Of a DNA stretch of 64,000 bases, positions 1 to 7,598 are shown piece by piece. Origin of the DNA: Pseudomonas sp. TH41 (GTDB taxonomy: Bacteria > Pseudomonadota > Gammaproteobacteria > Pseudomonadales > Pseudomonadaceae); contig NZ_JAEKFH010000005.1 in the NCBI RefSeq assembly GCF_016650695.1, forward strand, positions 558,001-622,000, given 5' to 3'. A program made the position numbers and the translations under genes. Position 1 is the first letter of the stretch. Every line of letters begins with the position of its first letter. Under the pieces are notes generated by a model. The model saw nothing but the letters and a program-made list of their open reading frames with translations, ran no database searches and was not told the origin of the DNA.

Positions 1-2292
1 CAACCGGTGCCGCGTCTGTGGCTGGCGAGTATCGAGTTCAGCGCCTTCGAACCACGCAACGGCAAGATGCAACGCTACATCCAGCATCGCGCGGCGCTGT
101 CCTTCAGCTATCTGGATGAATACGTTTCCGGGCAGAAGAACACCGACATCCTGATCCGTCAGGAAACCCAGACGCTGCGGATAAAACGTCATCCGGAAGT
201 CGAACAGGCCTACAGGGAACAGCTGCGAATTCTCGGTTTCAAAATCGCCACCCGGCAAAGCAAAGCCTTGCCGGAAAGTGCCGGCGAGCTGTTCGAGATG
301 GTCAATGACAGCGCCTGGCTGACCTTTACCCTCAATGAGCTGCCGAAACTGCGCACCCAAGGCTGGGAGCTGCAGATCGACGAGGAATTCGGTTTCGACC
401 TGACCGCCGTGGATGACTGGTACGCCACGGTCGAACAGGCTCCGGAGCGCGACTGGTTTGACCTGGAGCTGGGGATCATCGTCAACGGCGAGCGGCTGAG
501 TCTATTGCCGATCCTGTTGAACCTGATGCGCTCCCACACCGAAATCCTCAACCCGGAGCGCCTCGCCCGACGCCGCGACGATGAGTTGATCCTGGTGAAC
601 ATCCCCAACCGCCCGAACTCCGAGTACGGCCCCTTACAGGTCGCCCTGCCCTTCGGCCGTTTGAAACCGGTGCTGGCGACCCTCGGTGAGTTCTATCTGC
701 AAGGGCCCGGCGAAACCACGTTGCGCCTGAGCAAGGCCGACGCCACGCGCCTGAACCCGCTGGAAGGTATGCCGCTGCTTTGGGAAGGTGGCGAACAGAT
801 CCGCACCTTGGCTCAGCGCCTGCGGGACATCAAGGACGTCACCGCAACCGCACCGGAAGGCTTGAACGCCACGTTGCGTCCGTATCAGCTGGAAGGCCTG
901 AGCTGGATGCAGTCGTTGCGACAACTGGAAGTCGGCGGGATCCTCGCGGACGACATGGGCCTGGGCAAAACCCTACAAACTCTGGCGCATATTCTCAGCG
1001 AGAAGATCGCCGGACGCCTCGATCGGCCGTGCATGGTGGTGATGCCCACCAGCCTGATCCCCAATTGGCTGGATGAAGCGGCGCATTTCACACCGCAACT
1101 CAACGTGTTGGCGCTGTACGGTGCCACTCGCAAAAAACACTTCGATAATCTGGCTGATTACGACCTGATCCTGACCACCTATGCGCTGCTGCCCAAAGAC
1201 GTCGAACGTCTGGCTGCACAGCCGTTGCATGTGCTGGTTCTGGATGAAGCGCAGTACATCAAGAACCCCAACAGCAAGGCTGCCCAGGCCGCCCGCGAGC
1301 TGAATGCCCGCCAACGCCTGTGCCTGAGTGGTACGCCGCTGGAAAACCACCTGGGAGAGCTCTGGTCGCTGTTTCATTTCCTGCTGCCCGGCTGGCTCGG
1401 CGATGTGAAAAGCTTCAATCGCGATTACCGTGTCCCCATCGAAAAGCGCGCCAGCGAAGTCAGACTTCAGCACCTCAACGGTCGGATAAAACCCTTCCTG
1501 TTGCGTCGCACCAAAGAACAAGTGGCCACCGAACTGCCGCCGAAAACCGAGATCATCCATTGGGTCGAACTCAATGAAGCTCAACGCGACGTGTACGAAA
1601 CCATGCGCCTGGCCATGGACAAGAAAGTCCGCGACGAGATCACCCGCAAGGGCGTGGCCCGCAGCCAGATCATCATTCTTGAGGCGTTGCTGAAACTGCG
1701 CCAGGTGTGCTGCGATTTGCGCCTGGTCAACGAGGCGGTGCTGCCGACTCGCGGCAGCACGTCGGGCAAGCTCGATAGCCTGATGGAAATGCTGGATGAA
1801 TTGTTCGAAGAGGGCCGGCGAATTCTGCTGTTTTCGCAGTTCACTTCAATGCTCGCGTTGATTGAGGTCGAGCTGACGAAACGCGGCGTTGAATATGCGT
1901 TGTTGACCGGACAAACCCGCGATCGACGCGCGCCGGTAAAAGACTTCCAGAGCGGCAAGCGCCAGATCTTCCTGATCAGTTTGAAGGCGGGTGGTGTTGG
2001 GTTGAACCTGACTGAAGCGGACACCGTGATTCACTACGATCCGTGGTGGAACCCGGCGACGGAAAACCAGGCAACCGACCGTGCGTATCGCATTGGCCAG
2101 GAAAAACCGGTGTTCGTCTACAAGATGATTGCCCGCGGCACGGTGGAAGAGAAGATTCAGCACCTGCAAAAGGAAAAGTCCGACCTGGCGGCCGGCGTGC
2201 TGGATGGACGCAAGACCGGGGACTGGAAGTTGCAGAGTGATGATATTGAGGCGTTGTTTGCGCCGTTACCGGATAAGTTGGAGAAGCGCTGA
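1..2292 (+). CDS. SNF2/RapA-type DEAD/DEAH box helicase, C-terminal 764 codons
   Basis: Superfamily 2 ATPase of the SNF2/RapA (HepA) type, expected to translocate on double-stranded DNA; the cellular substrate is not known from sequence. The frame is open to base 1, so the N-terminus lies outside the window. The GTG at 7 is only the first possible internal start. Visible motifs are Walker A (DDMGLGKT, bases 949-972), the DEAQ box near 1240, motif III (LSGTPLENH) near 1325 and the second RecA lobe with a RAYRIGQE motif near 2085-2105. The gene ends just before a REP pair, which separates it from the oppositely oriented mtnP. The family is certain; the exact role is not. Confidence 0.9.
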   Translation, partial: QPVPRLWLASIEFSAFEPRNGKMQRYIQHRAALSFSYLDEYVSGQKNTDILIRQETQTLRIKRHPEVEQAYREQLRILGFKIATRQSKALPESAGELFEMVNDSAWLTFTLNELPKLRTQGWELQIDEEFGFDLTAVDDWYATVEQAPERDWFDLELGIIVNGERLSLLPILLNLMRSHTEILNPERLARRRDDELILVNIPNRPNSEYGPLQVALPFGRLKPVLATLGEFYLQGPGETTLRLSKADATRLNPLEGMPLLWEGGEQIRTLAQRLRDIKDVTATAPEGLNATLRPYQLEGLSWMQSLRQLEVGGILADDMGLGKTLQTLAHILSEKIAGRLDRPCMVVMPTSLIPNWLDEAAHFTPQLNVLALYGATRKKHFDNLADYDLILTTYALLPKDVERLAAQPLHVLVLDEAQYIKNPNSKAAQAARELNARQRLCLSGTPLENHLGELWSLFHFLLPGWLGDVKSFNRDYRVPIEKRASEVRLQHLNGRIKPFLLRRTKEQVATELPPKTEIIHWVELNEAQRDVYETMRLAMDKKVRDEITRKGVARSQIIILEALLKLRQVCCDLRLVNEAVLPTRGSTSGKLDSLMEMLDELFEEGRRILLFSQFTSMLALIEVELTKRGVEYALLTGQTRDRRAPVKDFQSGKRQIFLISLKAGGVGLNLTEADTVIHYDPWWNPATENQATDRAYRIGQEKPVFVYKMIARGTVEEKIQHLQKEKSDLAAGVLDGRKTGDWKLQSDDIEALFAPLPDKLEKR

Positions 2293-2319
2293 GGTACTCG
2301 GTGCCTAATAGATCGCCTT

Positions 2320-2410
2320 CGCGAGCAAGCCCGCTCCCACACTCGATCTGTGTTACCCAATGATAATGGGGCCAACATAAAACTAATGTGGGAGCGGGCT
2401 TGCTCGCGAA
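2320..2410. repeat. REP pair (inverted)
   Basis: GCGAGCAAGCCCGCTCCCAC at 2321-2340 is repeated in inverted orientation at 2388-2408, with about 47 bases between. This is a typical Pseudomonas REP doublet at the tail-to-tail junction of the helicase and mtnP. It may also work as a bidirectional transcription stop. Confidence 0.85.
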
Positions 2411-2436
2411 TGGATCAACTCGGTGTACGGGAATAC

Positions 2437-3174
2437 TCAGCCAGCCAACACCCGCGCCAACGTCGACTTCACCTTCCCCATCCCGTCATGCAATGCCTGC
2501 TCGATCTCGGCCATGGTAATCACCGCCGTCGACTTGCCCGCCGCCGGGTTCACCACCAGTGCCAGGCAGGCGTAATCCAGTTCCAGCTCGCGCGCCAATG
2601 CCGCTTCCGGCATCCCGGTCATGCCAACGATGTCGCAACCGTCACGCTCCAGTCGCGCGATTTCAGCAACGGTTTCCAGTCGTGGGCCTTGTGTGCAGGC
2701 ATACACGCCATGACTGCTGTAGCCCACGCCTTCAGCCGCCAACGCCGCGATCAATTGCTGACGCAGGGGCTCGCTGTAGGGATAGCTAAAGTCGATGTGA
2801 GTGACTTGCTCCAGGTTATCGGCGAAAAAAGTGTGGTCGCGACCGCTGGTGTAGTCGATCAGCTGGTGTGGCACGCAGAAATGCCCGGTACCCATCGCGG
2901 CATGAATCCCACCCACCGCGTTGACCGCCAGAATCGCTTCGGCACCGGCCTGTTTCAGCGCCCAGAGGTTGGCGCGGTAATTCACTTGATGCGGCGGGAA
3001 ACGATGCGGGTGACCGTGACGCGCCAGGAACAGCACTTCCTTGCCGGCGTACTCACCGATCTGCACCTCGGCCGACGGCGCACCGTAGGGCGTGTCTACC
3101 ACCAACGACTGACGAATGCTGAGGCCTTCGAGTTGAGTCAGGCCGGTGCCACCGATAATCGCGTAAACCGTCAT
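2437..3174 (-). CDS. mtnP: S-methyl-5'-thioinosine phosphorylase
   Basis: Nucleoside phosphorylase of the MTAP/PNP family, 245 residues. It opens with the phosphate-binding GGTGL and has the conserved RHG (LARHGHPHR), NYRANLWALK and MTGMPEA segments. In Pseudomonas the orthologue next to nagZ (PA3004) cleaves methylthioinosine, made by deamination of methylthioadenosine, so that name is preferred over methylthioadenosine phosphorylase; the substrate cannot be read from sequence with certainty. The start ATG at 3174 is 12 bases after the nagZ stop, so the two form an operon. The protein is cytoplasmic and belongs to polyamine and quorum-signal by-product salvage. Confidence 0.92.
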   Translation of the reverse strand: MTVYAIIGGTGLTQLEGLSIRQSLVVDTPYGAPSAEVQIGEYAGKEVLFLARHGHPHRFPPHQVNYRANLWALKQAGAEAILAVNAVGGIHAAMGTGHFCVPHQLIDYTSGRDHTFFADNLEQVTHIDFSYPYSEPLRQQLIAALAAEGVGYSSHGVYACTQGPRLETVAEIARLERDGCDIVGMTGMPEAALARELELDYACLALVVNPAAGKSTAVITMAEIEQALHDGMGKVKSTLARVLAG

Positions 3175-3186
3175 AACGAAAAGTCC

Positions 3187-4197
3187 TTATTCAATCAGTT
3201 GAGCTTCTTTGAGTGCGCCGATAGCTGTGAGCCAGCGCGGGTCCTGACGGTACTCAGTGCTGGCGTACGACCGGCCGCGCATCCGCGCAATGCGCTCGGA
3301 CGGTTTCACCTTCAGGCGCTGGGCAGCGCTCAGGGCCAACTCCGCCGCCGCGCGATCGTTGCACACCAGGCCCATGTCGCAACCGGCCGTCAGCGCCGCT
3401 TCGATTCGGCTGGCGGCATCGCCAACCACGTGGGCACCGGCCATGGACAGGTCGTCGCTGAAAATCACGCCGTCGAACTGCAACTCGCCGCGCAAGATGT
3501 CCTGCAACCAGCGACGAGAGAACCCGGCTGGTTGGGAGTCGACCTGTGGATAAATGACATGGGCAGGCATGACGGCAGCCAGTTGCTTGCTCAGTCGGGC
3601 GAACGGCACCAGGTCGTTGGCGCGGATTTCGTCGAGGCTGCGTTCGTCAGTCGGGATCGCGACGTGCGAATCCGCCTCGGCCCAGCCGTGACCCGGGAAG
3701 TGCTTGCCGGTGGCGGCCATGCCAGCGCTGTTCATGCCGCGGACAAAGGCACCGGCCAGCAACGCTGCGCGCTCGGGGTCACCTTCGAAGGAGCGCGTGC
3801 CGACCACCGCGCTGCGCTGGTAATCCAGATCCAGCACCGGAGCGAAACTCAGGTCGAGACCGACGGCCAGCACCTCTGTCGCCATGATCCAGCCGCACTG
3901 CTCGGCCAGGTAGTCGGCATTCGGGTTGTCGGCGATGGCGCGCATGGCGGGCAGCCGTACGAAGCCCTGCCGCAGACGCTGAACCCGGCCTCCCTCCTGA
4001 TCCACCGCCAACAGCAGATCAGGACGGATGGCACGGATCGCGGCGCTCAACTCACGCACCTGGCGTGGATGTTCGATGTTGCGGGCAAAAATGATCAGGC
4101 CACCCACTTCGGGCTGACGCAACAATTGGCGATCTTCAGCCGTCAGCCAGGTACCGGCGACGTCCACCATCAACGAGCCTTGCAGGCCAGCAGTCAT
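3187..4197 (-). CDS. nagZ: Beta-N-acetylglucosaminidase NagZ (GH3)
   Basis: Glycoside hydrolase family 3 enzyme of 336 residues, a usual length for NagZ. It removes GlcNAc from 1,6-anhydro-muropeptides in the cytoplasm during cell-wall recycling and so influences AmpC induction. The NagZ signature KHFPGHG followed by AEADSH, the loop carrying the catalytic Asp/His dyad, is present, as is FSDDLSMAGA with the nucleophile Asp. The N-terminus MTAGLQGSLMVDVAGTWL matches the family start. Upstream lies psrA in the same direction; downstream mtnP follows after 12 bases. Confidence 0.95.
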   Translation of the reverse strand: MTAGLQGSLMVDVAGTWLTAEDRQLLRQPEVGGLIIFARNIEHPRQVRELSAAIRAIRPDLLLAVDQEGGRVQRLRQGFVRLPAMRAIADNPNADYLAEQCGWIMATEVLAVGLDLSFAPVLDLDYQRSAVVGTRSFEGDPERAALLAGAFVRGMNSAGMAATGKHFPGHGWAEADSHVAIPTDERSLDEIRANDLVPFARLSKQLAAVMPAHVIYPQVDSQPAGFSRRWLQDILRGELQFDGVIFSDDLSMAGAHVVGDAASRIEAALTAGCDMGLVCNDRAAAELALSAAQRLKVKPSERIARMRGRSYASTEYRQDPRWLTAIGALKEAQLIE

Positions 4198-4355
4198 AGA
4201 GATTCCTTGATAACGATAAACCCGGCTCGCATGCGTTCGCTGCCAAGGGCTGTGCCCGGCAGGTCGGCGCTATAAATGGGGAGCGGGTTCAGAACGAGAG
4301 TCGGCATGGGCGGCTAGCTTAGCGGATGTAAGCTGTCGCGCCCACCCGTGTGCGG

Positions 4356-5063
4356 TTAAACCTTGGCGGCGATCGGGGTCGATTTGCTGCGCGGACGCAA
4401 CTGCGCGGTGGCCATGGCCATATCGGTGACGCCGGTTTCGGCACGCATGCCAGCGGCCAGGAACGGCACCATCAGTCGCATCACTTGCTCGATGGACGTA
4501 TTAACACCGAAATCGGTCTCGGCAATCGCGCGCAAGGCCTTGATACCGGACATGCTGAACGCTGCGGCACCCAGCATGAAATGCACGCGCCAGAACAGTT
4601 CGATCGGCGGAATACGCGGTGCGGCTTCATTGACGAGCATCATGTAGCGGCGGAACACCTTGCCGTACATGTCTTCCAGATAACGACGCAAGTGGCCCTG
4701 GCTCTGACTGAAGGCCAGCCCGAGCAAACGCATGAAAATGGACAGGTCATTACCGCTGCGTGGCTGCACCACCAGGGCTTGTTCGACGAGGATTTCCAGC
4801 AGCTCTTCAAGTGTCGGTTTGTTCTCAGGCTTGGCCTGGCGCCGCTCCAGCTCTTTATCGAGACTGAGGCAAAACGGCCCGAGAAAGCGCGAGAAGACTG
4901 CCTGAATCAGCGCCTTCTTCGATCCGAAGTGATAGTTCACCGCCGCCAGATTGACACCGGCCTTGCTGGTGATCAGACGCAACGAGGTTTCAGCGAAACC
5001 TTTTTCCGCGAACAACTGCTCGGCAGCATCAAGAATACGTTCAACGGTTTCCGACTGGGCCAT
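4356..5063 (-). CDS. psrA: TetR-family regulator PsrA
   Basis: TetR repressor of 235 residues. The N-terminal helix-turn-helix runs over about residues 5-55 (ERILDAAEQLFAEKGF, then NLAAVNYHFGSKKALI), followed by a ligand-binding domain. Its place beside lexA identifies it as PsrA, the long-chain fatty-acid-responsive repressor of beta-oxidation and activator of rpoS known from Pseudomonas. A longer frame from a TTG at 5081 exists, but the ATG at 5063 has a GGAG ribosome site 7 bases upstream and is preferred. Two PsrA-type palindromes lie immediately upstream (5079-5105), which fits autoregulation. One known target, fadBA5, is 9 kb away in this window. Confidence 0.93.
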   Translation of the reverse strand: MAQSETVERILDAAEQLFAEKGFAETSLRLITSKAGVNLAAVNYHFGSKKALIQAVFSRFLGPFCLSLDKELERRQAKPENKPTLEELLEILVEQALVVQPRSGNDLSIFMRLLGLAFSQSQGHLRRYLEDMYGKVFRRYMMLVNEAAPRIPPIELFWRVHFMLGAAAFSMSGIKALRAIAETDFGVNTSIEQVMRLMVPFLAAGMRAETGVTDMAMATAQLRPRSKSTPIAAKV

Positions 5064-5078
5064 GGCTACTCCGCCTGA

Positions 5079-5105
5079 CAAACACTTGTTTGAAACATAC
5101 GTTTC
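5079..5105. promoter_or_regulatory. Two overlapping PsrA operators
   Basis: CAAACACTTGTTTG (5079-5092) and GAAACATACGTTTC (5092-5105) both fit the published PsrA consensus (C/G)AAAC-N2-4-GTTT(C/G), each with a 4-base spacer. They share the single G at 5092. They sit 16 bases upstream of the psrA ATG, so binding would block psrA transcription or initiation. Confidence 0.8.
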
Positions 5106-5247
5106 AGCCTTGGCCTTGTCAAGCCTGGCGGTTCGTTTTGGGAATGGTCGGTCAGCTATTTAACCATACATCGGCGAAGCGTAAATCAGCAGGCTGATCG
5201 ACCGTCCGGCGGCATGCAAAAAAAGGGGCATTGCCAAGACGCTTTCA

Positions 5248-5282
5248 CTGTATATAATCCCAGTCACTGTATAAAAAGACAG
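5248..5282. promoter_or_regulatory. Two LexA (SOS) boxes upstream of lexA
   Basis: CTGTATATAATCCCAG (5248-5263) and CTGTATAAAAAGACAG (5267-5282) both match CTG-N10-CAG with the preferred TATA core. They are three bases apart, and the second ends 10 bases before the lexA ATG. The TATAAT inside box 1 can double as a -10 element. This is the expected autoregulated SOS promoter for lexA-sulA. Confidence 0.92.
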
Positions 5283-5292
5283 AGCGATCAAT

Positions 5293-5901
5293 ATGCTAAA
5301 GCTGACGCCACGCCAAGCAGAGATTCTGGCCTTCATCAAACGCTGCCTAGAAGACAACGGCTACCCGCCGACCCGGGCGGAAATCGCTCAAGAGCTGGGT
5401 TTCAAGTCGCCCAACGCGGCGGAAGAACACCTCAAGGCGCTGGCCCGCAAGGGGGCGATCGAAATGACGCCCGGTGCTTCCCGCGGAATTCGCATTCCCG
5501 GCTTTGAAGCCAAGGCCGACGAATCCACCCTGCCGATCATTGGCCGAGTGGCCGCCGGTGCGCCAATTCTCGCCCAGCAGCACATCGAAGAGTCCTGCAA
5601 CATCAACCCGACCTTCTTCCATCCTCGCGCCGATTATCTGCTGCGGGTTCATGGCATGAGCATGAAGGACGTGGGCATCTTTGACGGCGACCTGCTGGCA
5701 GTCCACACCACCCGAGAAGCCCGCAACGGCCAAATCGTGGTGGCGCGAATCGGTGATGAAGTGACCGTCAAGCGCTTCAAGCGCGATGGCAGCAAAGTCT
5801 GGTTGATTGCCGAAAACCCGGAATTCGCCCCTATCGAAGTGAACCTGAAAGATCAGGAACTGGTGATCGAAGGCTTGAGTGTCGGCGTCATTCGCCGCTA
5901 A
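5293..5901 (+). CDS. lexA: SOS repressor LexA
   Basis: 202-residue SOS repressor. It has an N-terminal winged helix (LTPRQAEILAFIKRCLEDNG, then GFKSPNAAEEHLKAL), the Ala-Gly self-cleavage site in GRVAAGAP near residue 90, the serine of HGMSM near residue 124 and the catalytic lysine in VTVKRF near residue 160, giving the S24-type Ser/Lys dyad. RecA-ssDNA filaments stimulate self-cleavage, which opens the SOS regulon. Two LexA boxes lie directly upstream. sulA follows after 10 bases, so both are co-transcribed. Confidence 0.97.
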   Translation: MLKLTPRQAEILAFIKRCLEDNGYPPTRAEIAQELGFKSPNAAEEHLKALARKGAIEMTPGASRGIRIPGFEAKADESTLPIIGRVAAGAPILAQQHIEESCNINPTFFHPRADYLLRVHGMSMKDVGIFDGDLLAVHTTREARNGQIVVARIGDEVTVKRFKRDGSKVWLIAENPEFAPIEVNLKDQELVIEGLSVGVIRR

Positions 5902-5911
5902 AGGAGGCTTT

Positions 5912-6385
5912 ATGCAGTTCCCACACACACCACAGCAAGCCCAACTGCCCTTGTTCGAGGCGTTTATGGCGCAGCCGTTGGCGCCTATCCTGAAAGACGT
6001 GATCGAGTCTCCCTGGAGCGCCGAACCTGAAGTTTTCAGTGAACTGTCACTGCGTGGTGCGACCGGGAACTGCCTGAACCTTCTGGCACCGATCCTCAGG
6101 GAATTGAGCCAGGATCAGGATGCGCGCTGGCTGACATTGATCGCCCCGCCTGCCAGCCTGACCCAGGCGTGGCTGCGGGACGCCGGCCTGAACCGCGAAG
6201 GCATCCTGCTGTTGCAACCGCGCGGCACCCAAAGCGCCCAGCAATTGACTTGCGAAGCCTTGCGCCTGGGCCGCAGTCATACAGTCGTCAGCTGGCTCAA
6301 TCCACTGAGCACAACTTCACGGCAACAGTTGATCAGCGCCGCCCGCATCGGGGACGCACAAAGCTTGAATATTCGACTGGGTTAA
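5912..6385 (+). CDS. sulA: Cell division inhibitor SulA
   Basis: 157-residue SulA of the Pseudomonas type, which blocks FtsZ polymerisation during the SOS response. The start ATG at 5912 has an AAGGAGG ribosome site (5901-5907) overlapping the end of lexA; an in-frame upstream GTG inside lexA is not needed. The protein contains the typical central stretch APPASLTQAWLRDAGLN and LLLQPRG, and TVVSWLNPLS near the C-terminus. It relies on the lexA promoter and its two SOS boxes. Confidence 0.93.
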   Translation: MQFPHTPQQAQLPLFEAFMAQPLAPILKDVIESPWSAEPEVFSELSLRGATGNCLNLLAPILRELSQDQDARWLTLIAPPASLTQAWLRDAGLNREGILLLQPRGTQSAQQLTCEALRLGRSHTVVSWLNPLSTTSRQQLISAARIGDAQSLNIRLG

Positions 6386-6417
6386 CTGATACACAATGCG
6401 CGCCTGGAACAGCGCGG

Positions 6418-6441
6418 GGCTTCTCCAAGGATAGAGAAGCC
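6418..6441 (+). terminator. Hairpin after sulA, possible terminator
   Basis: GGCTTCTC at 6418-6425 pairs with GAGAAGCC at 6434-6441 across an 8-base loop. There is no T-run, so intrinsic termination would be weak. It lies between sulA and the convergent gene ending at 6480. Confidence 0.35.
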
Positions 6442-6479
6442 GATCTGTAGCGGTGTCCGCAGAAACCGACGGACGGGGA

Positions 6480-6713
6480 TCAATGAAGAACCCGCGCGCC
6501 CTCTTCCGTGTTGAAATCGCCTTCAACCAGACGTCCTGCCATCTGTACACCGACGCTCAACATCGCCTTGGCGACTTCCACGTGTTGGCCTTGCAGGAAC
6601 GCTTTGGCATCCTTGGAGAAATCCAAAGTAACCAGAGAACCCTCGTCCTCAGCCCTGCGCAACTCGATACGACCGTCTGGTAACTCGACAATTTCTAGAA
6701 AGGACGTTGGCAT
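6480..6713 (-). CDS. Small conserved Pseudomonas protein (PA3009-like)
   Basis: 77-residue cytoplasmic protein of unknown function. It starts MPTSFLEIVELPDGRIELRR and has alternating beta-like segments ('PDGRIELRR', 'GSLVTLDFS') followed by a helical middle and no membrane segment. The ATG at 6713 has a GGAGA ribosome site upstream and is preferred to the in-frame upstream extension to 6800. Its position between sulA and a DUF6586-like gene is conserved in Pseudomonas. No catalytic motif was seen. Confidence 0.8.
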   Translation of the reverse strand: MPTSFLEIVELPDGRIELRRAEDEGSLVTLDFSKDAKAFLQGQHVEVAKAMLSVGVQMAGRLVEGDFNTEEGARVLH

Positions 6714-6819
6714 AAAGGTCTGTTCTCCACGAAAGGCGGGGATTATATAGGCATCGCTCAGGCTTCGCTCGGGATCTTGACCAGCAGCGCTTTTAATCAC
6801 ACCACTGGATCACCGGCAA

Positions 6820-7344
6820 TCAGCACTCGTTCAGACCTTCGCGAAACCGAATCGCCAACCCTTTCAGATTTTGACGCCAGCTCTCCAGCTCGTCCCGGCT
6901 CAACTCTTCAGTTGCCTCTTCCTCATCCAGGTTAACGGCCAGGATCAGCGGCTGTGTCACATCGCCCTTGGGTTTGTGCGGAGCGCGAGGCGGCTGAAAC
7001 AGTGCGGCATGGGCCGCCAACAGTTTGGCCAGCCAGGTTTCCGAGTTGTTAGCCAACTCGACCATCTCGGCCATTTCGGGAATGGCGATGGCTTCCAGCA
7101 CCTCGCGAGTCAGCAGCATCTCGGCCCGAGGCGCATTAGCCTGAGGCAAGCGATAGAAGCCGGCGATTTCATGGCACAGCCCCAGCAAAGCACCGTACAG
7201 GTGAAACAACGCTGATTCACGCCCAGCCTGAATCAGCGCCAGCGAGTTCATCGCCCGCCCCTCTTCGGCTTTGGCGAGTGCTTCCAGCGACAGGCCGGCG
7301 AAATAAATCTTCTGGTTGGTGCGGGTATAGAGTTCGTGGGCCAT
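6820..7344 (-). CDS. DUF6586-like conserved protein (PA3010-like)
   Basis: 174-residue, mostly helical cytoplasmic protein starting MAHELYTRTNQKIYFAGLSLE. The ATG at 7344 is preceded by GGAGG at 8 bases, which decides against the frame start at 7359. The central segment AGRESALFHLYGALLGLCHEIAGFYR is characteristic of a Pseudomonas-restricted family between topA and sulA that I believe is DUF6586. No enzymatic motif can be seen. It is transcribed in the same direction as topA but separated from it by a terminator and a REP pair. Confidence 0.78.
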   Translation of the reverse strand: MAHELYTRTNQKIYFAGLSLEALAKAEEGRAMNSLALIQAGRESALFHLYGALLGLCHEIAGFYRLPQANAPRAEMLLTREVLEAIAIPEMAEMVELANNSETWLAKLLAAHAALFQPPRAPHKPKGDVTQPLILAVNLDEEEATEELSRDELESWRQNLKGLAIRFREGLNEC

Positions 7345-7430
7345 GACGGCAGCCTCCACAACGAAATAAGTGCTTCACGCAGGTCAGACAGTGTCGTGGA
7401 TCACCTCCGTTTCCCGCAAGCCCAAAACAA

Positions 7431-7471
7431 AAAGGCCGCATGAAAACCCGAGGGTTGTCATGCGGCCTTTT
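7431..7471. terminator. Strong bidirectional-type terminator hairpin
   Basis: AAAGGCCGCATGA (7431-7443) pairs perfectly with TCATGCGGCCTTT (7458-7470). A-rich and T-rich flanks on both sides allow termination in both directions. It lies between topA and the DUF6586-like gene. Confidence 0.85.
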
Positions 7472-7488
7472 GTAGCGAGGGCGCTTGC

Positions 7489-7588
7489 TGTAGGAGCGAG
7501 CTTGCTCGCAAAGGACGTTAACGATGACGCGTGTTATCTGGATGCAAACGCCGCCCTCAGGTTCTTCGCGAGCAAGCTCGCTCCTACA
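7489..7588. repeat. REP pair (inverted)
   Basis: TGTAGGAGCGAGCTTGCTCG at 7489-7508 and its inverted copy at 7568-7588 enclose about 60 bases. The right copy ends 10 bases from the topA stop codon. Confidence 0.88.
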
Positions 7589-7598
7589 GTAAAGCTCT

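Noticed and set aside
2350..4275. 641-codon open frame on the plus strand across mtnP and nagZ
   Set aside because: It is antisense to two well-recognised genes and its translation is the arginine/histidine-rich type produced by the opposite strand of GC-rich codons.
5293..6385. lexA-sulA as a prophage repressor region
   Set aside because: Gene order, lengths and SOS boxes are those of the chromosomal SOS operon and no phage genes follow.
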